From Myxococcales bacterium UBA5297 (GTDB taxonomy: Bacteria > Myxococcota > Myxococcia > Myxococcales > UBA5297), in NCBI GenBank assembly GCA_002408385.1, contig DHSB01000078.1:7363-40345 (forward strand): a stretch of DNA of 32,983 nucleotides, read 5' to 3'. This document shows, piece after piece, positions 8,000 through 16,360 of the stretch (its first letter is position 1; each line of letters starts with the position of its first letter). The notes below the pieces were generated by a model. That model had not been told where the DNA came from and did not search any database. It worked only from the letters and a program-made list of their open reading frames with translations. The position numbers and the translations under genes were made by a program.

Positions 8000-8187
8000 G
8001 GGGTCTTCTCCGCGGGCGCGTCGCTCGCGCCGGGAGAATTCTACGCCACGCGCGCATCTGCTCACTCGCCGCGGTAACTCCGCAAAGCTCGCGATCGAGC
8101 GGATGGCTGCGAGACGGCGCTTCTTCTTGCGCCCGCCAGAACCGGGGTGTTCATTCGCCCGCGAGAGCCAATTGCACCGGAGCCTGT

Positions 8188-8973
8188 ATGAGAACCACGA
8201 CCGTCGCGATAACCACCGGCTTGCTCCTTCTTTCGGCGTCCTGCCGAGATTCCGCGGACAACGGGAAGGCTGCTTTCGCTCCCTCGACCTCTGGAGAGAT
8301 TTCGGCGTGCGTCGACCTGTGCATGCACATGGCGACGGCGTGCCCCGCGGAGGCCGAGGGCTGTGCGAAGAGCTGTCCATCCCTCCCGGAATCCCGTCGG
8401 GAATGCCTAAAGGCCGCAACCGGCTGCGCCTCGGTCAAGGCGTGTGCAGGAGGAAAGCCCGCGGCGGCACCAGACCAGCCGGCTGCGCAGCCCAAGGCCT
8501 CTTCTCGCCCCACAGAGCCAGCATCCAAACCGAAGGCTGCCTCGTGCAGCGTGGTTTGCAAGAACATGAAGTCGGCCTGCGCGATGGCCGCCATCGGCTG
8601 CAGCATGACCTGCTCGATGATTTCGCAAGAGGAGCGCAACTGCCTCGCGTCGGCGAAGAGCTGCGATGAGATCGACGCCTGCGCCAACGGGGACAAGCCA
8701 CGCGGTCACAAGCTGCGGAATCAGGCGAAGGTGTCCTCGCGGGTCGTGCACGTTGACTCCAAGCAGATAGGCGGAGGCTGTCCCAAGCCCCTGCGCTCGA
8801 GCTCGTCACCGGGCTTCTCCTGCGAAGCGGGTGAGGACTGCGAGCAGTTTTGCTGCGCGTGCAATCCGTCCGGTTGGCCTCGGTTCGCAGCATCAGCGTG
8901 CGTCGACGGAGAATGCGCCGACGAGCAGACAGCCTGCAGTGAGGCGCTCGAGCGAAGCTCGCACTGCCGATGA
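8188..8973 (+). CDS. Cysteine-rich lipoprotein with duplicated Cys module
   Basis: 261 residues, with ATG 8188 preceded by GGAG about 6 nt upstream. The lipobox LSASC places the lipidated Cys at residue 19. Two homologous modules of about 47 residues follow, at about 41-87 and 119-166. Each has the order CxxxC, a C six or seven residues later, then GCxxxC, a charged ExxxC helix, and a terminal GC or SC leading to C. They are joined by an Ala/Pro/Lys linker. A third Cys-rich region near the C-terminus contains EDCEQFCCACNP. The spacing suggests disulfide-stabilised helical hairpins in the periplasm or at the surface. I recognise no named family. Its neighbours are lineage-specific envelope proteins. 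Confidence 0.8.
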   Translation: MRTTTVAITTGLLLLSASCRDSADNGKAAFAPSTSGEISACVDLCMHMATACPAEAEGCAKSCPSLPESRRECLKAATGCASVKACAGGKPAAAPDQPAAQPKASSRPTEPASKPKAASCSVVCKNMKSACAMAAIGCSMTCSMISQEERNCLASAKSCDEIDACANGDKPRGHKLRNQAKVSSRVVHVDSKQIGGGCPKPLRSSSSPGFSCEAGEDCEQFCCACNPSGWPRFAASACVDGECADEQTACSEALERSSHCR

Positions 8974-8988
8974 GCCCCGGCGCTCCGC

Positions 8989-9315
8989 TCAGGCGGCGAC
9001 AGGCCCGAGCGCCTCGAAGGCGTCCAAACCCCTCTCGCCACGGGCGAGCGCGGGCAAATCCGAGAGCGCCCTGAGCTCGCGAGCAGCAGCTTCGAGCCTC
9101 TGCGTATCCTCGACCGCGGCACCAAGCGCCGGGCCACTCGTCGCGAGCGCGTCGACGACCTGGTCCACGCCTCGGAACAGCCCTTTTGCTGGGACGCGAC
9201 TTGTGTCCGAGTCCTCGACAACCTTGGCGAGCCGGGCGATCGACGAGCCGGCTTCGCGGGTGGGCCGCGGAGGAGGCGGACTCGAGCACAGAGAGAGGGG
9301 CACGAACGGCCGCAT
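8989..9315 (-). CDS. Hypothetical small helical protein
   Basis: About 108 residues from ATG 9315 to TGA 8989. The frame stays open upstream to another possible start at 9492, but that part is Pro/Cys/Arg-rich and would overlap the divergent gene. The C-terminal 80 residues look coding. They form amphipathic helices (SSIARLAKVVEDSD, VDQVVDALATSGPALGAAVE, RLEAAARELRALSDLPALAR) and third positions are mostly G or C, whereas the antisense frames are low-complexity. There is no recognisable domain, signal peptide or good ribosome-binding site. It is convergent with the Cys-rich lipoprotein, whose stop is 15 bp away. Presence of a gene is likely; its start and function are unknown. Confidence 0.5.
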   Translation of the reverse strand: MRPFVPLSLCSSPPPPRPTREAGSSIARLAKVVEDSDTSRVPAKGLFRGVDQVVDALATSGPALGAAVEDTQRLEAAARELRALSDLPALARGERGLDAFEALGPVAA

Positions 9316-9450
9316 GGTCGAAGGCTGCCTCGCAGCAAACGGCGAGAAGCCGCAGGCATCGGAGCATCCAGGCGCGAGCGGGCGCGACGCGGACAGGGGC
9401 ACGCTGCAACCGTCTGCTATTCTCGCGGCCACAACATCGGTCGGGCATCG

Positions 9451-9466
9451 AGGAGGCACACCCCTG
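9451..9466 (+). promoter_or_regulatory. Strong Shine-Dalgarno before an apparent CTG start
   Basis: AGGAGG at 9451-9456 is followed 7 nt later by CTG at 9464-9466, in frame with the beta-barrel gene and directly before its signal peptide. No in-frame ATG, GTG or TTG lies between this site and the ATG at 9314, which would add 50 residues of Gly/Arg/Ser-rich sequence in front of the signal peptide. Confidence 0.5.
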
Positions 9467-10537
9467 GTATCAGCACGCAGACGCAGCCTCACTGCCCTGC
9501 CGATCCTCCTCTCCCTGCTCGCCGGATCCGCGCGCGGCGCAGCGACCGAAGCCCCGGCGTCTTGCGAGGGCGCTCCACGTACGACCGGGTCGCCGACGGC
9601 GGCCGCTGTCGCGGTGTTCCCAGGGATTCTCCTGCCCGGACTCGGGCACCTCGCCCTCGGGGAACGAAAGGCGGCGTTGAGCTTCTTTGCCGCCGACGGT
9701 GCGGCGCTCGCACTGCTGTTCAGCGGGCTCGCGGCCCAGACGCTCTCCGGAGGGAGCGATCGCCTCGCGCCCGCCTACCAGATCAACATCAACGCGGGCA
9801 TGGCCATGCTGACAACCCTTTGGCTCGCCGACATCGCCGGCTCGGGGCGAGGCGCGGTGGCGTGGCCCAAGGCCGACCGCGCCGACGACAGGCTCGCCCT
9901 CTCCCTAGGCTGGACGGGCTTGTTCGGTTCGCGTCTCGAGGTCGGCCACGGCCTGCAGGGCCAGGCGCTCTGGCGCACCGGACGCATCGAGCTCGCGTCT
10001 CGCCTGGGGGCCACTCCGTCGTACTTGGGGCTCGACGGGCAGGCGAGCTATGCCCTGTGGCGAAGCGATGACCGCTCGCATCGCTTCGCCCTGGCGGTCG
10101 GCGGCCTCTTCCAGCGCTTCGCCGACGAGCGCTTCGGAGTAGCGGGGGGCGAGCTTCTCGCCGATTTGCGGCTCGACTTGGCCGTCCTCGGCCCAACCTT
10201 GAGGAACGCCTGGAGCCTCACCCGGCTCGGCCTCGGGCTGGACGCCTTCCATTACGACGCCCGTCCAGCGGCGCTCGAGGACCCGACTCCCCGCCTCGTG
10301 CTCGAGATGGGCGCTGGCGTCCAGGCGACCCAGCGAATCCGCGCCGAGCTGCTCTACCGCTACCGCAAGGATCGCCTGCCCGGCGGCATCATCATCCCCG
10401 GGCTTTTCGACTCGTTTCTCGGGTTCCTCGAGCTCGATCTCCGGATCGCGCTCACCGAGCGATGGGCCCTCGTTTCAGGCGCGCGCATCGGAAACGGAGT
10501 CATGCCTTGGCTTGCTGTCGAAGCGCAGCTCTTCTGA
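9464..10537 (+). CDS. Putative outer-membrane beta-barrel protein
   Basis: About 357 residues from a proposed CTG start. An N-terminal signal (RRRSLTALPILLSLLAGSARG) is followed by a hydrophobic region with GILLPGLGHLALGERKAALS, resembling the membrane-associated N-terminal segment of some uncharacterised envelope proteins. The C-terminal two thirds alternate hydrophobic and polar residues in many short strands bounded by Gly and aromatics (LALSLGWTGLF, LEVGHGLQGQALW, RIELASRLGA, RFALAVGGLFQRFAD), and the chain ends in Phe, as bacterial outer-membrane barrels commonly do. The gene overlaps the downstream metallophosphoesterase by about 31 bp, suggesting coupled translation and a shared envelope role. 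The barrel call comes from strand pattern only. Confidence 0.65.
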   Translation: MVSARRRSLTALPILLSLLAGSARGAATEAPASCEGAPRTTGSPTAAAVAVFPGILLPGLGHLALGERKAALSFFAADGAALALLFSGLAAQTLSGGSDRLAPAYQININAGMAMLTTLWLADIAGSGRGAVAWPKADRADDRLALSLGWTGLFGSRLEVGHGLQGQALWRTGRIELASRLGATPSYLGLDGQASYALWRSDDRSHRFALAVGGLFQRFADERFGVAGGELLADLRLDLAVLGPTLRNAWSLTRLGLGLDAFHYDARPAALEDPTPRLVLEMGAGVQATQRIRAELLYRYRKDRLPGGIIIPGLFDSFLGFLELDLRIALTERWALVSGARIGNGVMPWLAVEAQLF

Positions 10538-11601
10538 CTCTCGCCGCCGTCGTTGGCTGCATCGACCCGACGGCCGAGCGGACCCGCCGCGACTTCGAGA
10601 AGTGCGGCCGCGCCGACCTTGGGGACGTGGAGGCGCGCGTCGATCCGGGCATCGTCCTTCCGTGGGAGGGAGAGCCAGCAGGACCTTGGGCGGTGCGCTT
10701 TCGCGCCAACGCGCCCACCGTCAGGCTGACCCTCCGTTCACACGCCTCCGAGACGCGCGCGGTGAGTGTGCGCATCGACAACCTGCCTCCGGAAGCTCGG
10801 CTCCCCACGCCCGCCGCCGAGGTCCATCGCGAGGGCAAGTCAGCTCGATTCGTCGTGCGGCTCGCCCCCGGCGCGTCACTCGACGAGCGGATTTCAGCCC
10901 CAGACAGCGAGCTGCCTCAGCGCTTCCGCTTCGCCTGGGTCGGCGATGTGCAGGGAGGGGTGGAGCGGTTTGCTGTCGTCCGCGCGGCGATCAACGCCGA
11001 CCCGACGATCGATTTCGTCCTCTTCGCGGGCGACGTAACCGCCTCGGGTAGCGACGAGGAGATGGCAGTGTTCCGCGCTGCGGCCGACCAGGCCGAGCGC
11101 CCCTGGTACGCGCTCATCGGCAACCACGACACAGGCATCGGGCGCGAGGACGCGTTTCTGGAGCGAATCGGCCGCCTCAATTTCAGCTTCGACCACAAGG
11201 GCACGCGCTTCCTGCTGCTCGACACCGCCTCGGCGACGCTCGACGAGCGCGCCTGGGACTTCGCCCGCGGCTCGCTGAGCGGGGACGAGCCGAGGTTGCG
11301 GCTGGTGGGCGTGCACGTCCCGCCGATCGACTTCCAGGGCCTGCGCGACGCGGGGTTCGCGAGTCGCGCCGAGGGCGCCAAGCTGGTGCAACTGCTCGCA
11401 GAGCGAGGGGGCGATCTGCTGCTCGCCGGCCACCTGCATACGCTGCGCTACTCGAGCTTCGCGGGCATGAGGGCCATCGTCTCTGGCAACGGCGGGGTGG
11501 GCTCCGAGGACAAGCTCGACGGCGTCGGGCTCCACTTCCTGGCGGTCGACGCCGACCCCGCGGCCGAGCGCTTCGACGTGTCGGCCGTCGAGCTCGAATG
11601 A
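10507..11601 (+). CDS. Calcineurin-like metallophosphoesterase lipoprotein
   Basis: About 364 residues from a TTG start at 10507 (GGAG about 7 nt upstream), giving a compact lipoprotein signal ending LAAVVGC. An ATG at 10462 is possible but puts a highly basic extension before the signal and deepens the overlap with the barrel gene. After an N-terminal beta-rich domain (to about 140), the metal-binding motifs appear in order: GDVQ (Asp147, where most family members have GDxH), FAGDVTASG, GNHD (205-208), GVHVPP and GHLH (His309, His311). It probably hydrolyses phosphoesters outside the cytoplasm using a dinuclear metal centre. Gln in place of the first His is known in part of this superfamily and need not abolish activity. 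Substrate unknown. Confidence 0.85.
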   Translation: MACCRSAALLTLAAVVGCIDPTAERTRRDFEKCGRADLGDVEARVDPGIVLPWEGEPAGPWAVRFRANAPTVRLTLRSHASETRAVSVRIDNLPPEARLPTPAAEVHREGKSARFVVRLAPGASLDERISAPDSELPQRFRFAWVGDVQGGVERFAVVRAAINADPTIDFVLFAGDVTASGSDEEMAVFRAAADQAERPWYALIGNHDTGIGREDAFLERIGRLNFSFDHKGTRFLLLDTASATLDERAWDFARGSLSGDEPRLRLVGVHVPPIDFQGLRDAGFASRAEGAKLVQLLAERGGDLLLAGHLHTLRYSSFAGMRAIVSGNGGVGSEDKLDGVGLHFLAVDADPAAERFDVSAVELE

Positions 11602-11614
11602 GGCAGACGCACGA

Positions 11615-11641
11615 GCGGCCGCCCGGAATTCGAGCGGCCGC
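11615..11641. terminator. Hairpin between convergent genes
   Basis: Two copies of the palindrome GCGGCCGC, at 11615-11622 and 11634-11641, can pair around an 11-nt loop in the 67-bp gap between the metallophosphoesterase and mreB stops. No T-run follows on either strand, so it may block read-through weakly or need Rho. Confidence 0.35.
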
Positions 11642-11668
11642 GGGTGTGACTGAAAAGAGGGCTGGCCG

Positions 11669-12853
<1,185 letters not shown>

Positions 12854-12920
12854 TCAATCCTCCCTTGGGATGCTTCCAGTCTCTGCGCCCCGCTCGCTCG
12901 TCTGGAGGCCGCGGGGCAGG

Positions 12921-12943
12921 CGGCGAAGCGGCCAGCTTCGCCG
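12921..12943 (-). terminator. Hairpin directly after the GT2 stop codon
   Basis: A perfect 9-bp stem (CGGCGAAGC, loop GGCCA, GCTTCGCCG in plus-strand order) begins 3 bp beyond the glycosyltransferase stop codon. In the minus direction no T-run follows; on the plus strand TTTCT follows. It separates the GT2 gene from mreB. Confidence 0.4.
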
Positions 12944-12946
12944 TTT

Positions 12947-13672
12947 CTAGCGTGTCTTGATGCCGTACTTGAGGATGGCGTAGATCGCCCGCACCCCGTC
13001 CTTCCAGCCGATCTTCTTGCCCTCGGCGTAGGTGCGGCCGTGGTAGCTGATGGGCACCTCGTAGATGCGGTAGCCCTTCTTCGCGAGCTTGGCGGTCACC
13101 TCGGGCTCGAAGCCGAAGCGGTCCTCCTTGAGCTCGATCGACCGGATGCAGTCGGTGCGGAAGACCTTGTAGCAGGTCTCCATGTCGGTCAGGTTCAGGT
13201 CGGTCAACGCGTTTGAGAGGGTCGTCAGACCCTTGTTCATCAGCGAATGCCAGAAGTAGAGCACCCGGCGCGGGGTGCCGACGAAGCGGCTGCCAAAGAC
13301 CACGTCGGCGTCGCCGTCGAGGATGGGCTGGATGAGCTTGTGGTAGTCGTTCGGGTCGTATTCGAGGTCGGCGTCCTGCACGACGATCATGTCGCCGGTC
13401 GCCTCCTCGAACCCGCGCCGCAGCGCGGCTCCCTTGCCCTGGTTGCGCTCTTGAAGGGCGACGCGAAACTCGTTCAGGTTGCGAGGTTTGGCCCCGTCGA
13501 CCGCCTCGGCGCCCTTCTCGGCGATCTGCGCCAGCATCTCCCGCGAGCCATCGGTCGAGCCGTCGTCCACCAGGATGATCTCCTTGGGAAGGTCGACGGC
13601 CATCACCCGGCGCAGCAGCTCCTTGAGCGTGGCGCGCTCGTTGTACACAGGGACCACCACGGACAGCTTCAC
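12947..13672 (-). CDS. Family 2 glycosyltransferase, DPM1/polyprenyl-phosphate type
   Basis: 241 residues from a GTG start with GGAAGG 7 nt upstream. The GT-A fold motifs are clear: LSVVVPVYNERATLKELL, ILVDDGSTDGS, NQGKGAALRRGFEEATGD, the DxD-type QDADLEYDPNDY, and GSRFVG. It has the length and FEPEVTAKLAKKGYRIYEVP segment of the dolichol/polyprenyl-phosphate mannosyl- or glucosyltransferase group. No C-terminal membrane helices are present, so it is a soluble or peripheral enzyme on the cytoplasmic face of the membrane. It probably transfers a sugar from a nucleotide donor to a lipid phosphate carrier for later glycan assembly. It lies upstream of mreB on the same strand with a hairpin between, and is divergent from the Ser/Thr kinase gene. 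Confidence 0.9.
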   Translation of the reverse strand: MKLSVVVPVYNERATLKELLRRVMAVDLPKEIILVDDGSTDGSREMLAQIAEKGAEAVDGAKPRNLNEFRVALQERNQGKGAALRRGFEEATGDMIVVQDADLEYDPNDYHKLIQPILDGDADVVFGSRFVGTPRRVLYFWHSLMNKGLTTLSNALTDLNLTDMETCYKVFRTDCIRSIELKEDRFGFEPEVTAKLAKKGYRIYEVPISYHGRTYAEGKKIGWKDGVRAIYAILKYGIKTR

Positions 13673-13867
13673 GCGGGCACCTTCCTTCCAGCAAAGTCTC
13701 TTGACGAATCCCGCGGCCTGGCGGCCGCTCGAGAGTGGCGCATCTTTCCACCCCGATGCGGGGTCGGCAAGTGAACGATTCGATCGTCTGGCGGTTGCGG
13801 CTGCAGGAGGCGCGAAGTAGCGTCCGGTCGCTTGAGCTCAGAGGGCTGGAGGGCAGGCAAAGCGCGC

Positions 13868-16159
13868 GTGACGCCCGTGGAGACAAAGTCGTTCGATCAG
13901 TTGACGTGCCCCGACTGCGGGCGGACCTCGACGGGCGCGCCCAGCGTGTGCGGCTTTTGCGGCGCCGACCTTCGGGGCCTCGGCGATGCTGGCGAGACTC
14001 TGGTCGGCGACAAGGCGCCCCGGCGGAGCGGCGCGTGGAGGCCCGGCGCCCTCATCGAGCGGCGCTATCGGCTCCAGGAGAAGCTCGGCGAAGGCGGCAT
14101 GGGCGCGGTCTACAAGGCCGAGCACGTGCGCATGGGCAAGACGGTCGCCCTCAAGCTGCTGCGCGCCGACGCGGCGCTCGACCGGACGGCCCTCAAGCGC
14201 TTTCAGCAAGAGGCGCGCATCGTCTCGCGGCTGACGCACCCGAACACCGTGTCGGTCTTCGACTTCGGCGAGGCCGACGACGGCGCGCTCTACATGGCGA
14301 TGGAGTACGTCCCCGGGCGCGACCTCGCGCTGCTCCTCGAAGAAGAGGGCGCCTTGCCAGAGAGGCGCGCGGTCGCCATCACCGCGCAGGTCTTGCGCTC
14401 GCTCGCCGAGGCCCACGAGGCAGGCGTGGTCCACCGCGACATCAAGCCCGCCAACGTGATGGTGCAGCGCACCCGCGAGGGGCTCGACTTCGTCAAGGTG
14501 GTCGACTTCGGCATCGCCAAGATGGCCGAGGCGGCCCGCGGAAGGCCAAAGCAGGCGACCACCGGCCGCGCGGACCTCGTCGGCACCCCGCACTACATGA
14601 GCCCGGAGCAGGTGCGCGGCGAGCAGCTCGACGGGCGCAGCGACCTCTACAGCGTCGGCGCGATGCTCTTCGAGCTGCTGACCGGGCGCGCGCTCTTTGG
14701 CGACGCCACCCCGCTCGTCGTCGCCTCGTGCCACCTGACCGAGCCGCCGCCTTCGCCGAGCGAGGTCGCCCCCGACAGAGCGGTTTCGCCGCTGCTCGAG
14801 GAGGTGCTGAAGAAGGCGCTCGCGAAGAAGCCCGAGGAGCGCTTCGGGAGCGCCGACGAGATGCGGGCCGCGCTCGCCCAGACGCTCCTCTCCCGGCCCG
14901 GGGCGCGCGACCCCGGTCTGCCGGACGAGCTCGACGCGCTCTCGCTCGGGGCCGCGGGCCTGGAGATCCTGCAACGCGAGGAGTGGGACGCCTTCGAACG
15001 GAGGCTGCGGCGGCGCCGCCGGCTCAAGCCGCTCGCCGCCCTCCTCGCGCTCGGGCTCGCGGCGGTGGGCGCCTGGCACCTCTTCGCCTCTTCGGCCGGC
15101 ACTTCGCGGGTCCCGGTCCGCGTGGAGATCGAGCCCAACGACGGCCCGCTTTCCGCCAATCTCATCGAGCCGGGCACGACGGTGAAGGGCTTCGTCAAGC
15201 GCACGGTGCGCGAGCAGCCCGACTACGACCTCTTCGAGTTCGAGGTGGGCGGTTTCGAGCCGCTGCTCGCGAAGATCTCGGTGTCCGGGGTGCCCAACGT
15301 GAACCTCGCCGTCGACCTCTTTGCCTTCGAGAGGGCGGACGACGAACGCGCCGAGCTGCCGAACCTCGGCTCGGTAGACGACCGCTTCCTCGGCGGCGCG
15401 GAGGCGATGACCGACCTCGTCCTCGGACCCGGCCGCTACCTGGTCCGGATTGCGGACAAGCGCAGGGCCGATGAGCCGGACGGCACACCGCGCGAGAACA
15501 CGCTCGATCCCTACGAGCTGAGGGTGGAGCTCTCCGGACTTGCCCGCTTCTACGAGCGCGAGCCGAACAACAGCATCGAACAGGCGATGCGCTTCTCGCC
15601 CGCCCGACCGGTCTTCGGCCACGCGGGGGCGCGCGGGGAGCCGACGCGAGTGCAGACCTCCTCCGGCGAGCTTGCCCGAAGGAGCGGGCTCTGGAGCGAG
15701 GACTACTTCGAGCTCGCGCTCACCAAGGGCGCTTCGGTCGGCTGCGCGCTCGTCAGCGGGGTCCCCGGAGCGACGCTGTCGCTCTCCGCGGTGAGCAGCG
15801 ACCATGAGCGACTGCGCGCCCTCGCCGACGCGGCAGAAAGAGAGCGCGCGCTCGGCCAGCACCTGACGGCCCTCGCGCGCCGGCGCCCATCGAAGGCCTC
15901 AGCGGGCGAGGTCGCCAGCCTCTGTGCGAAGAGCACCGGGAGCATCGTCTTCAAGGTCGCCGTCGACGAGGGCGCGAGCCAGGCCCGCTACGCGCTCGTC
16001 GGGCTCGACGACTCGGTCGAAGGGATGGCCGGTCTTTTTGCGGCCTGCCAGGAGCTCGAGGCCGCGGGACAGCGGCCTGTCTGCGAGGCCTTACGCAAAG
16101 AAGCCCTCCGCAGGTTTCCCAGGGGCAAGCCGGGCCTCGCGCTCGAGGTCCTCGAATAG
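13868..16159 (+). CDS. Membrane-spanning Ser/Thr protein kinase with zinc ribbon
   Basis: About 763 residues from GTG 13868 (TTG 13832 is an alternative; neither has a strong ribosome-binding site). In order: a four-Cys zinc ribbon (Cys14, 17, 28, 31); a Hanks-type kinase domain at about 65-335 with GEGGMGAVY, the ATP-contacting Lys in VALKLL, HRDIKPAN (catalytic Asp191), DFG (Asp213) and GTPHYMSPEQ; one membrane helix at about 390-410; and a roughly 350-residue periplasmic part with two segments starting IEPND and EREPNNSIEQAM. Those segments resemble the Asp/Asn-rich N-termini of bacterial pre-peptidase C-terminal (PPC) domains. All catalytic residues are present, so it should be active. 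It probably couples an envelope signal to cytoplasmic phosphorylation; targets are unknown. Confidence 0.93.
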   Translation: MTPVETKSFDQLTCPDCGRTSTGAPSVCGFCGADLRGLGDAGETLVGDKAPRRSGAWRPGALIERRYRLQEKLGEGGMGAVYKAEHVRMGKTVALKLLRADAALDRTALKRFQQEARIVSRLTHPNTVSVFDFGEADDGALYMAMEYVPGRDLALLLEEEGALPERRAVAITAQVLRSLAEAHEAGVVHRDIKPANVMVQRTREGLDFVKVVDFGIAKMAEAARGRPKQATTGRADLVGTPHYMSPEQVRGEQLDGRSDLYSVGAMLFELLTGRALFGDATPLVVASCHLTEPPPSPSEVAPDRAVSPLLEEVLKKALAKKPEERFGSADEMRAALAQTLLSRPGARDPGLPDELDALSLGAAGLEILQREEWDAFERRLRRRRRLKPLAALLALGLAAVGAWHLFASSAGTSRVPVRVEIEPNDGPLSANLIEPGTTVKGFVKRTVREQPDYDLFEFEVGGFEPLLAKISVSGVPNVNLAVDLFAFERADDERAELPNLGSVDDRFLGGAEAMTDLVLGPGRYLVRIADKRRADEPDGTPRENTLDPYELRVELSGLARFYEREPNNSIEQAMRFSPARPVFGHAGARGEPTRVQTSSGELARRSGLWSEDYFELALTKGASVGCALVSGVPGATLSLSAVSSDHERLRALADAAERERALGQHLTALARRRPSKASAGEVASLCAKSTGSIVFKVAVDEGASQARYALVGLDDSVEGMAGLFAACQELEAAGQRPVCEALRKEALRRFPRGKPGLALEVLE

Positions 16160-16360
16160 CCTCCGGAGGCGCGCGCCCTGCCGCACCCGAGCGCCGCGGT
16201 CCTGGGCACGGCTTCAACCTCTTCGTGGAAGCGATTTTCTCCCGCGCGCCGCGCCGCTTTCCCAACCCGCGGCGCGACGCGCGCGTTCTGCTCGAGCGCC
16301 GCGCCGAGCGCCAACGGGGCGCGAAACCTGCACCGTCCGTTCAGACCGGGGGCTTCGCGC

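Noticed and set aside
5567..8077. 836-codon plus-strand frame opposite the VCBS protein
   Set aside because: The minus strand has repeated DGDG motifs, a signal peptide and a sorting tail. The plus frame is an Ala/Arg/Val-rich mirror of the repeats.
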